Source: Nocardia beijingensis NBRC 16342
GTDB lineage: Bacteria > Actinomycetota > Actinomycetes > Mycobacteriales > Mycobacteriaceae
Length of the DNA: 64,000 nt
Direction of reading: 5' to 3'
Assembly (NCBI RefSeq): GCF_001612785.1
Contig: NZ_BDBC01000008.1
Coordinates: 62,001-126,000, forward strand
In this document: piece after piece, positions 16,743-23,873 of the stretch
Layout: each line of letters begins with the position of its first letter
Position numbering within the stretch: position 1 is the stretch's first letter
Program-made: the position numbers and the translations under genes
Notes under the pieces: generated by a model
The model's database searches: none
The model's input: only the letters and a program-made list of their open reading frames with translations
Told to the model about the DNA's origin: nothing

Positions 16743-17462
16743 ATGGGCGTGCTGATAGTGATGATCTTCGTGTCGGTCGTCGTGCTGATGGCCGTGGCGA
16801 TTCCGCTGTCGATTCACGCCGAACTCTCCCGTAAGGCGGCCATCCGGCAGTGGGCTGCGGCGAACGGATGGACGTTCGCCGAGTCCGGCCGTGCCCAGTG
16901 GACCGCGCGCCTACCCGGCCACAACTCGCGCGGGCTCGGCGTGATCCTGAGCCGACAACTCGGCGGCCGCTGGGTGACCGTGGCGGAATACTCGTACCGG
17001 ACGACGTCGTCGAGCAGTTCCTCGACGACCGACTGCACGACGACGACCACAACGACCACGACCACCACCCATCACTTCGTCGTCGCGCTCGTCCTGCTCG
17101 ATCGGATGTATCCGCCGATCGGGGTGGTCCCCCGCGGCATGTTGTCCCAGATGGGACGCGCCCTTTTCGGGGACAAGCCGACGGCGACCGGCAACGCCCT
17201 GTTCGACTCGCAGTACAAGATCGTCACCGCTGATCCGGGCTGCGCGAAAGCGCTGCTGGGCCCGCCGCTGATCGGCGCGCACATCGCCAGGGCGGTCCCG
17301 CCGTGGACCCTCGCCGGGGCCGAGCTGCTCACCTACGTTCGAACATCGGGAGCGCTGCGCGATCCGACCACGATCCCCGGTTACGTCGAGCCACTGCTCC
17401 ATGTCGCCGAACTGCTCGGCCGCCGGGACATCGACCCCGCTCGAGCACACGAACTGCGCTGA
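16743..17462 (+). CDS. Membrane-anchored protein with a Ser/Thr run, function unknown
   Basis: A 239-residue protein with one N-terminal membrane helix (LIVMIFVSVVVLMAVAIPL) and then a soluble domain. The domain starts with AAIRQWAAANGWTFAESG, a motif seen in several actinobacterial single-pass proteins, and contains an unusual low-complexity stretch of about 25 residues (roughly 86-110) made almost only of Ser and Thr, with eleven Thr in a row before two His. The Thr codons are mixed ACG and ACC. No catalytic motif was found. The reading frame is intact on both sides of the run. Confidence 0.7.
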   Translation: MGVLIVMIFVSVVVLMAVAIPLSIHAELSRKAAIRQWAAANGWTFAESGRAQWTARLPGHNSRGLGVILSRQLGGRWVTVAEYSYRTTSSSSSSTTDCTTTTTTTTTTTHHFVVALVLLDRMYPPIGVVPRGMLSQMGRALFGDKPTATGNALFDSQYKIVTADPGCAKALLGPPLIGAHIARAVPPWTLAGAELLTYVRTSGALRDPTTIPGYVEPLLHVAELLGRRDIDPARAHELR

Positions 17463-17475
17463 CCGTCGCTACGGC

Positions 17476-17489
17476 CATACCGGTATGGG
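17476..17489. promoter_or_regulatory. Perfect 14-bp palindrome CCATACCGGTATGG
   Basis: Located 14 bp after the stop of the Ser/Thr-run gene and about 110 bp upstream of the ABC transporter. It is followed by a short GC-rich hairpin (GCCCCTTAGGGGGC, about 17499-17512) that may act in termination. It could be a regulator site; no T-run follows either element. Confidence 0.4.
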
Positions 17490-17524
17490 ACCCCCACGCC
17501 CCTTAGGGGGCCCCATTCCTCCCC

Positions 17525-17540
17525 TCATCCTCGAGGATGA
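17525..17540. promoter_or_regulatory. Perfect 16-bp palindrome upstream of the ABC exporter
   Basis: TCATCCTCGAGGATGA is an exact dyad centred about 67 bp before the ATG of the ATP-binding gene at 17599. Its size and position fit the operator of a dimeric repressor of the TetR, GntR or PadR type. No such regulator is adjacent; the nearest regulator gene is MerR at 15850. Confidence 0.55.
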
Positions 17541-17598
17541 TCCAACTCGGCACTAATTACCGACGCGCGCGCCCGTGATTTGCGGAATGCTGGGCGGC

Positions 17599-18543
17599 AT
17601 GATCGAGCTGAAAGGCCTCACCAAGCACTACGGCCAGACCGTAGCGGTGCAGGATCTGACCTTCACCGTTCGGCCCGGGCAGGTGACGGGGTTCCTCGGA
17701 CCGAACGGCGCGGGCAAATCGACCACCATGCGCATGATCCTCGGGATGGACAAGCCGACCGCGGGCACCGCCTTGATCAAGGGCAAGCCGTACCGGGAGC
17801 TGGACCATCCGCTGCGCACCGTCGGGGCGCTGCTGGACGCCAAGTGGGTGCATCCGAACCGTTCGGCGCGGGCTCATCTGGAGTGGATGGCCGCCTCCAA
17901 CGACATCGCGAAATCCCGGGTGGAGGAGGTGCTGCGGCTGGTCGGCCTGTCCGAGGTGGCAGGCAAGTCCGCGGGCGGCTTCTCGCTCGGCATGTCGCAG
18001 CGGCTCGGCCTGGCCGGCGCGCTGCTCGGCGACCCGGAGGTGCTGCTGTTCGACGAGCCGGTGAACGGCCTCGATCCGGAGGGCATCCTGTGGATTCGCC
18101 GGTTCATGCAGCGGCTGGCCGCCGAGGGGCGCACGGTGCTGGTCTCCAGCCACCTGCTGTCGGAGATGGCGCAGACCGCGGAGCACCTGGTGGTGATCGG
18201 GCGCGGCAAGCTGATCTCCGACTCCACCACCCAGGAGTTCATCGAACGCGCGTCGGAACAGTCGGTCCGGGTGCGCAGCCCGCAGCTCGACCAGCTGCGC
18301 AGCATGCTCACCTCCAGCGGCATGACCATCCGCGAGGACGGCGCGAGCGCCGACGGCCCCGCGCTCATGGTGACGGGCGTGTCCAGCGACGCGGTCGGCA
18401 AGCTGGCCGGTGAGCACAACATCACGCTGTTCGAGCTGGCCCCGCAGCGCGCGTCGCTGGAAGAGGCGTTCATGCGGATGACCGGCGGCGCGGTGGAGTA
18501 CCACGGTGAAGGTTTCGATCAGGTGATGGGAGGTGCGCTCTGA
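17599..18543 (+). CDS. ABC-2 type exporter, ATP-binding subunit
   Basis: A 314-residue ATPase of the DrrA/CcmA-like export family. It has Walker A GPNGAGKST, the signature region FSLGMSQRLGLAGALLG (SLGMSQ in place of LSGGQ), Walker B VLLFDEPVNGLDPEG and the H-loop SSHLLSEM. A C-terminal regulatory segment (about 220-314) is typical of exporters. The ATG at 17599 starts the conserved region MIELKGLTKHYG; an in-frame ATG at 17587 is possible. It overlaps the permease gene by 1 bp (TGATG). The substrate is unknown; related pairs export lipids, drugs or peptides. Confidence 0.93.
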   Translation: MIELKGLTKHYGQTVAVQDLTFTVRPGQVTGFLGPNGAGKSTTMRMILGMDKPTAGTALIKGKPYRELDHPLRTVGALLDAKWVHPNRSARAHLEWMAASNDIAKSRVEEVLRLVGLSEVAGKSAGGFSLGMSQRLGLAGALLGDPEVLLFDEPVNGLDPEGILWIRRFMQRLAAEGRTVLVSSHLLSEMAQTAEHLVVIGRGKLISDSTTQEFIERASEQSVRVRSPQLDQLRSMLTSSGMTIREDGASADGPALMVTGVSSDAVGKLAGEHNITLFELAPQRASLEEAFMRMTGGAVEYHGEGFDQVMGGAL

Positions 18544-19304
18544 TGGGCGTGCTGGCAGCGGAACGAATCAAGCTCACCTCCACCAGGTCGCCCTGGTGGT
18601 GCTCGGCGATCGTCATCGCTCTCGCGCTCGGCATGGCCGCGCTGCTCGCCTCGGTGGCGCGCGCGTCCTACGGCACGGAAGGCGCGGTCGACCTGACGGT
18701 CTCCACCGCGGTGGTCGGGGTCAGCGGCTTCGGCGTCATGGTCCTGATGATCATGGCTACCCTGTCCGTGACCAGCGAGTATCGCTTCGGCATCATCCGG
18801 ACGACGTTCCAGGCGACGCCGCATCGGGCGAAGGTCATCCTGACCAAGGCGGGGCTGGTCAGCGTGTACGGCGCGGTGCTGACCCTGGCCTTGGCGCTGC
18901 TCGCCTACGTGGTGGCCAAGGCCATCAGCGGACCGGAGGCGGGGGTGGCGCTCACCCTGTCCAGCGCGACCGACTGGCGCGAGGTCTACGCCATCCCGAT
19001 CTACGCGTTCCTGTGCGTGCTGCTCGCGGTCGGCGTCGGCGTGCTGGTGCGGCAGTCCGCCGCGGCGATCTCGCTGATCGTGCTGTGGCCGCTGCTCATC
19101 GAGGGGCTGCTCGGCGCGTTCGGCAGCTTCGGGCGCAACGTCACCCCGTTCCTGCCTTTCGCGAACGCGAACCGTTTCATGAGCGCGTCGCCGTCCACGG
19201 CCAACTGGCATTGGGGGCCGTGGGGCAGCCTGTTGTACTTCACCGTCTTCGTCGCGATCGTCTTCGGCGCGTCCCTGGTCGTGGTGAACCAGCGCGACGC
19301 TTGA
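18543..19304 (+). CDS. ABC-2 type exporter, permease subunit
   Basis: A 253-residue integral membrane protein with about six hydrophobic segments, including AIVIALALGMAALLASVA, GVMVLMIMATLSV, LTLALALLAYVVA, IYAFLCVLLAVGVGVLV, AISLIVLWPLLIEGLL and a last one near YFTVFVAIVFGASLVVV. The short cytoplasmic motif SEYRFGIIRTTF after the second segment is typical for permeases paired with DrrA-like ATPases. Its start codon overlaps the stop of the ATPase gene, so the two are co-translated. Confidence 0.9.
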   Translation: MGVLAAERIKLTSTRSPWWCSAIVIALALGMAALLASVARASYGTEGAVDLTVSTAVVGVSGFGVMVLMIMATLSVTSEYRFGIIRTTFQATPHRAKVILTKAGLVSVYGAVLTLALALLAYVVAKAISGPEAGVALTLSSATDWREVYAIPIYAFLCVLLAVGVGVLVRQSAAAISLIVLWPLLIEGLLGAFGSFGRNVTPFLPFANANRFMSASPSTANWHWGPWGSLLYFTVFVAIVFGASLVVVNQRDA

Positions 19305-19311
19305 GGCGAGT

Positions 19312-19360
19312 CCCCCTGACGACCCGAGTCGCCCTCCCTCGCCACTCGGGTTGACGGGGG
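19312..19360 (+). terminator. Candidate hairpin after the ABC permease
   Basis: CCCGAGT and ACTCGGG pair around a 14-nt loop, with a further run of C (19312-19316) able to pair with the G-run at 19356-19360 across small internal mismatches. It begins 8 bp after the permease stop. There is no U-tract, so if it terminates transcription it is of the tail-less kind. Confidence 0.4.
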
Positions 19361-19426
19361 CGCCGACCTTGTCGGGAGGTCCGGCGCTCCCGCCACCGCC
19401 CGTCACTGCCCGGCGGACGGTGCCAT

Positions 19427-19462
19427 GATCGGCCCGGTGCGACTGCTCGCGCCGGGCCGATC
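19427..19462. other. Perfect 11-bp hairpin upstream of the cyclase
   Basis: GATCGGCCCGG (19427-19437) and CCGGGCCGATC (19452-19462) pair perfectly around a 14-nt loop in the 5' flank of the cyclase gene. It may be a leader structure, a second terminator for the ABC operon, or a protein-binding dyad. Confidence 0.45.
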
Positions 19463-19603
19463 TGCGTGTGAACATCGAGGAAACTATGCCGCTTGCCGCT
19501 TCCGAGACCCCTTCTCGCCCGAGTAGCGTCGGTGCAGCAACCAGCTCGTTATCCATCGCCGGGCCCGACGATGTGCTCGCTGAGGTTCGCAGCGGAGGTG
19601 CGC

Positions 19604-20578
19604 ATGGTGTTGATCGGTGACCTGCCGACGTCGGATCGGCTGAGATACCCTCTGGGCGTGAGTGAAACACCTTCCGGCGGCGCCGAGCCGGGGCCGGGGC
19701 CGGAGGCCGATGGAGGCGTACCGCCCGAGGTGGTCATTCCGTTGGAGCCGTCCGATGCGGAAGACGCTCCCCGCCGTTCCGCCGCATTTCGCCGCGGTCA
19801 GATATCCGCGCTGGTGAGCGCGGCGAATCAACGGGCGGATCTGATCGGCGTGCTGCGGAAGGCGCGTCAGCAGCTGCCGGGTGACCCCGCTTTCGGCGAC
19901 CCGCTGTCGGTTTCCGGGCCTGGCGGCGCGCGAGCGGTCGCCCGCGCGGCGGACAAACTGGTCGGCGACTCCCCGAGCGCCGCGCGCGAGATCGGCTTCG
20001 GCGCCTTGCAGGTCTGGCAGGCCGCCCTGGAGCGGATGGGACGCGGCAAAGGTAGCCAAGAAGTAACTGTCATGTTCACCGACCTGGTGGCCTTCTCGCG
20101 CTGGTCGCTGTCGGCCGGTGACGAGGCCACCCTCGAACTGTTGCGCAAGGTCGCCAAGGCCATCGAACCGCCGATCGCCGAGCGCGGCGGACATGTGGTC
20201 AAGCGCATGGGTGACGGCTTGATGGCGGTGTTCCCCTCGGCCGACCGGGCGGTGCGCGCCGCCGTGAGCGGCAAGCGCAATCTGGCCGACGTGCGGGTGC
20301 GCGGCTACACCCCGCAGATGCGGATCGGTTTGCACACCGGTTCCCCGCGCGAGATCGGAGGCGACTGGCTCGGGGTGGACGTCACCATCGCGGCCAGGGT
20401 CATGGAAGCGGGCGGCAACGGCAACACCATGCTCTCGGAGTCCACGTTGCAGGCGTTGCGGCCGGAGACGCTGGCGGAACTGGGCCTGGCGGTCAAGCAG
20501 TACCGGCGCAGCTTCTTCGCCGCTCCCCTCAACGGCGTCCCCGACGACCTGCGCATCTTCCGGTTGTCGAAGGGCTGA
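19604..20578 (+). CDS. Class III adenylate/guanylate cyclase
   Basis: Predicted cytosolic nucleotide cyclase, about 324 residues. An N-terminal disordered stretch rich in Pro, Gly and Glu precedes a helical regulatory domain (about 55-145) and a catalytic domain. Seen residues, counting from the ATG at 19604: metal-binding Asp160 in VMFTDL, substrate-base Lys200 in VVKRMGDG, second metal Asp204, a candidate base-recognising Asp259 in LGVD and Arg265. Thr261 stands where most class III enzymes have the transition-state Asn four residues before the Arg. GGAGG lies 5 nt before this ATG; the GTG at 19658 is a shorter alternative. It resembles the M. tuberculosis Rv1647 group by memory. Confidence 0.88.
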   Translation: MVLIGDLPTSDRLRYPLGVSETPSGGAEPGPGPEADGGVPPEVVIPLEPSDAEDAPRRSAAFRRGQISALVSAANQRADLIGVLRKARQQLPGDPAFGDPLSVSGPGGARAVARAADKLVGDSPSAAREIGFGALQVWQAALERMGRGKGSQEVTVMFTDLVAFSRWSLSAGDEATLELLRKVAKAIEPPIAERGGHVVKRMGDGLMAVFPSADRAVRAAVSGKRNLADVRVRGYTPQMRIGLHTGSPREIGGDWLGVDVTIAARVMEAGGNGNTMLSESTLQALRPETLAELGLAVKQYRRSFFAAPLNGVPDDLRIFRLSKG

Positions 20579-20596
20579 GCGGCTGCCTCGTCCGGT

Positions 20597-20755
20597 CTAG
20601 CCGAGCCACCAGGCCAGCGCGCCGCCCGCCGCGAGGGCGGCGCAGACGGCGAGCGCGATGGACAGCGGCCTGGCCGTCTTCCAGGTGGTGTAGACGCCGC
20701 CGAGCAGGAAGCCCGACAGGGCGAACAGAACTATCACGGTGACGTCGCTGGACAC
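20597..20755 (-). CDS. Small two-helix membrane protein
   Basis: About 52 residues starting at GTG 20755: a short polar start, a first helix TVIVLFALSGFLLGGVY, a positively charged turn TWKTARP, and a second helix IALAVCAALAAGGALAWWL. The layout suggests a hairpin membrane protein with the loop inside. No function is known. It is convergent with the cyclase gene, 18 bp apart. Codon use and hydrophobicity look natural, but no strong SD supports the start. Confidence 0.55.
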   Translation of the reverse strand: MSSDVTVIVLFALSGFLLGGVYTTWKTARPLSIALAVCAALAAGGALAWWLG

Positions 20756-20935
20756 GGTGCCATCTTGCTCCAGTCCGCTCGATCGCCCGGCGGCCGGGGC
20801 GGGCAGCCGCAATTAACAATCACGCATGCTTGCTTTTTTCTGTCCTAGGTGTGATGCTGGTCGCGGAACGCGGACTTCACGGGTGCGGCATGCGGCCCAT
20901 CCTGACGGTTCGCCGCACAGGAGGCATTCCCGCTG

Positions 20936-22651
20936 ATGAGTATGCTGGCCGCCGACCCGGACGTGCTCCGCATCGGCAACTGTTCCGGCTTCTACGGCGA
21001 TCGGCTCGGCGCCATGCGCGAGATGCTGGAAGGCGGACAGCTCGACGTCCTCACCGGCGACTATCTCGCCGAACTCACCATGCTGATCCTCGGCCGGGAC
21101 CGGATGAAGGATCCGGACCTCGGCTACGCCAAGACCTTCGTCAAGCAGATCGAGGACTGCCTCGGCCTCGCGCTCGAACGCAACGTGCGCATCGTGGCGA
21201 ACGCGGGCGGCCTGAACCCGGCCGGTCTGGCGCAGCGTTTGCGCAAGGTCGCCGCCGACCTCGGACTGGACGCCAAGATCGCGCACGTCGAGGGCGACGA
21301 CCTGGTGGCGCGCGCCGGTGACCTCGGCTTCGGCGCGCCGCTGACCGCCAACGCCTACCTCGGCGCGTGGGGCATCGTCGAATGCCTGAACGCGGGCGCG
21401 GACATCGTGGTCACCGGCCGGGTCACCGACGCGTCGGTGATCGTCGGCCCGGCCGCCGCGCACTTCGGCTGGGGCCGGACCGATTACGACCGCCTGGCCG
21501 GCGCGGTGGTGGCCGGGCACGTCATCGAGTGCGGCACCCAGGCCACCGGCGGCAACTACGCCTTCTTCACCGAACTCGCCGATCTGGGCAGGCCGGGCTT
21601 CCCGATCGCGGAGATCCGCGCCGACGGCGGCAGCGTCATCACCAAGCACGCCGGCACCGGCGGCGCGGTCACCGTCGACACGGTCGAAGCCCAGCTCATG
21701 TACGAGATCCAGGGGGCGCGCTACGCCGGGCCCGACGTCACCGCCCGCCTGGACACCATCCGGCTCGACCAGGACGGCCCCGACCGGGTGCGGATCAGCG
21801 GCGTCACCGGTGAGGCCCCGCCGCCCCGGCTCAAGGTCTCGCTGAACACCCTCGGCGGTTTCCGCAACGAGATGGAATTCGTGCTCACCGGTCTGGACAT
21901 CGAAGCGAAAGCGGAACTGGCGCAGCGGCAGCTGGAGTCCTGGTTGCAGGCTCGCCCCGCCGAGCTGACCTGGACTCTGGCCCGTCTGGACCGGCCGGAC
22001 GCCGAAACCGAGGAGCAGGCCAGCGCGCTGCTGCGCTGCGTGGTCCGCGACCAGGACCCGAACAAGGTCGGGCGCGCGTTCTCCAATGTCGCGGTGGAGC
22101 TGGCGCTGGCCAGCTACCCGGGATGCAGCTTCACCACCTTGCCCGGCAACGGTTCGCCCTATGGCGTGTTCACGCCGGGATTCGTCGACGCCGCCGAAGT
22201 GCCGCACACGGCGGTGCTGCCGGACGGCGCTCGCGTCGAGATCGCCCCGGCGACGGAGACGGCCGAACTCGCCGCGGTCGCCGAGCCGCCCGCCCCGGAA
22301 CCGCTGCCCGACGGGGAGACCCGACGCGCGCCGCTGGGAACCGTCGCGCTGGCCCGCAGCGGCGACAAGGGCGGCGACGCGAACGTCGGCGTGTGGGTGC
22401 GCACCGACGAGCAATGGCGCTGGCTGGTGCACACGCTCACCGTCGAGCGCGTCAAAGAACTGCTGCCGGAAGCGTCTTCGCTGACCGTCACCCGGCACGT
22501 CCTGCCCAATCTGCGGGCGCTGAACTTCATCATCGAAGGCTTGCTCGGTCAGGGCGTGGCGTATCAGGCCCGCTTCGATCCGCAGGCCAAGGGACTCGGC
22601 GAATGGCTGCGGTCTCGTCACCTCGACATTCCAGTGGAGCTGTTCGCATGA
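20936..22651 (+). CDS. AtuA-like (DUF1446) acyclic terpene utilisation family protein
   Basis: First gene of a catabolic operon, 571 residues. The N-terminal two thirds is the DUF1446/AtuA domain (LRIGNCSGFYGDRLGAM, VRIVANAGGLNPAG, ADIVVTGRVTDASVIVGPAA, GHVIECGTQATGGNY). The C-terminal part after residue about 465 (GTVALARSGDKGGDANVGVW to the end) is the small AtuA-like domain that can also occur as a separate protein. AtuA is needed for citronellol and geraniol growth in Pseudomonas, but its reaction is not established. M. tuberculosis Rv0976c heads the accA2-accD2 cluster in the same way. AGGAGG lies 11 nt before the ATG. Confidence 0.88.
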   Translation: MSMLAADPDVLRIGNCSGFYGDRLGAMREMLEGGQLDVLTGDYLAELTMLILGRDRMKDPDLGYAKTFVKQIEDCLGLALERNVRIVANAGGLNPAGLAQRLRKVAADLGLDAKIAHVEGDDLVARAGDLGFGAPLTANAYLGAWGIVECLNAGADIVVTGRVTDASVIVGPAAAHFGWGRTDYDRLAGAVVAGHVIECGTQATGGNYAFFTELADLGRPGFPIAEIRADGGSVITKHAGTGGAVTVDTVEAQLMYEIQGARYAGPDVTARLDTIRLDQDGPDRVRISGVTGEAPPPRLKVSLNTLGGFRNEMEFVLTGLDIEAKAELAQRQLESWLQARPAELTWTLARLDRPDAETEEQASALLRCVVRDQDPNKVGRAFSNVAVELALASYPGCSFTTLPGNGSPYGVFTPGFVDAAEVPHTAVLPDGARVEIAPATETAELAAVAEPPAPEPLPDGETRRAPLGTVALARSGDKGGDANVGVWVRTDEQWRWLVHTLTVERVKELLPEASSLTVTRHVLPNLRALNFIIEGLLGQGVAYQARFDPQAKGLGEWLRSRHLDIPVELFA

Positions 22652-22707
22652 CCGGTCAGGCCCGGAGGCGGCAGCTCGCGTCACCACGCAGGGCCCCCGG
22701 TCATGCG
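22645..22707 (+). other. Inverted repeat spanning the stop of the AtuA-like gene
   Basis: CGCATGACCGG (22645-22655) includes the stop codon, and its complement (22697-22707) lies just before the ribosome site of the next gene. The 11-bp stem would close a 41-nt GC-rich loop in the mRNA. It could shift expression between the first gene and the acyl-CoA dehydrogenase, for example by protecting or processing the message. Confidence 0.5.
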
Positions 22708-22721
22708 AGAAAGGACACCGC

Positions 22722-23873
22722 ATGACGAAGCTCTGGGAAACGCCGGAACGACGCGCGTTGCGTTCCACGGTACGTGGATTCGTGGAACGCGAGATCCTGC
22801 CGTACCTGGACGGCTGGGAGCGCGCCGGGGAGATCCCGCGCGAACTGCACAAGAAGGCGGGCGCGCTCGGCCTGCTCGGCGTGCAGTTCCCGGAATCCGC
22901 CGGCGGTTCCGGCGGCGACGGCGTGGACGCGATGATCGTCTGCGAGGAGATGCACCAGGCCGGTGCGTCCGGCGGATTGTTCGCCTCCCTGTTCACCTGC
23001 GGCATCTCCGTGCCGCACATCATCGCCTCCGGCGACGCCGAGCAGATCGAGCGCTGGGTGAAGCCGACGCTGGCGGGGGAGAAGATCGGTTCGCTCGCGA
23101 TCACCGAACCCGGCGGCGGCTCCGACGTCGGGCACCTCACCACCACCGCGCGCCGCGATGGCGACCACTACATCGTCAACGGGGCCAAGACCTACATCAC
23201 CTCCGGTGTCCGCGCCGACTTCGTGGTCACCGCGGTGCGCACCGGAGGGCCCGGCTCCGGCGGCATCTCGCTGCTCATCGTGGACAAGAACACGCCCGGC
23301 TTCACGGTCAGCCGCAAGCTGGACAAGATGGGCTGGCTGGCCTCCGACACCGCCGAGCTGTCCTACGTCGACGTCCGGGTGCCGGTGGAGAACCTGGTCG
23401 GCCCGGAGAACTCCGGCTTCTACCAGATCGCGGGCGCGTTCGTCAGCGAGCGCGTCGGCCTCGCGGTGCAGGCGTATTCCAGCGCGCAGCGCTGCCTCGA
23501 CCTGACCCTGGAGTGGGTGCGCAACCGCGAGACCTTCGGCCGCCCGCTGATCAGCAGGCAGGCGGTGCAGAACACGGTCACCGAGATGGCGCGGCGCATC
23601 GACGTCGCCCGCGTCTACACCCGTGACGTGGTGCAGCGCAGCGCCGAAGGCGAGACCGACCTGATCGCCGAGGTGTGCTTCGCGAAGAACACCGCGGTGG
23701 AAGCGGGCGAGTGGGTCGCCAACCAGGCCGTCCAGCTCTTCGGCGGCCTCGGCTACATGCGCGAATCCGAGATCGAGCGCCAATACCGTGACATGCGCAT
23801 CCTCGGCATCGGCGGCGGCACGACCGAAATCCTGACCGGACTGGCGGCGAAACGATTGGGGTACCAGTCATGA
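22722..23873 (+). CDS. Acyl-CoA dehydrogenase
   Basis: FAD enzyme introducing a trans-2,3 double bond into an acyl-CoA (383 residues). Typical elements are QFPESAGGSGGDG, LAITEPGGGSDVGHLTTTA, the substrate-binding strand DKMGWLASDTAELSY, YSSAQRCLDLTLEWVRNRETFGRPL with the usual Arg, and the C-terminal QLFGGLGYMRESEIERQYRD with the catalytic Glu region. It is the fadE13-like member of the cluster. In an isoprenoid or branched-chain route it would act before the carboxylase. The SD AAAGGA sits before the ATG, and the stop overlaps the next gene as ATGA. Confidence 0.93.
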   Translation: MTKLWETPERRALRSTVRGFVEREILPYLDGWERAGEIPRELHKKAGALGLLGVQFPESAGGSGGDGVDAMIVCEEMHQAGASGGLFASLFTCGISVPHIIASGDAEQIERWVKPTLAGEKIGSLAITEPGGGSDVGHLTTTARRDGDHYIVNGAKTYITSGVRADFVVTAVRTGGPGSGGISLLIVDKNTPGFTVSRKLDKMGWLASDTAELSYVDVRVPVENLVGPENSGFYQIAGAFVSERVGLAVQAYSSAQRCLDLTLEWVRNRETFGRPLISRQAVQNTVTEMARRIDVARVYTRDVVQRSAEGETDLIAEVCFAKNTAVEAGEWVANQAVQLFGGLGYMRESEIERQYRDMRILGIGGGTTEILTGLAAKRLGYQS

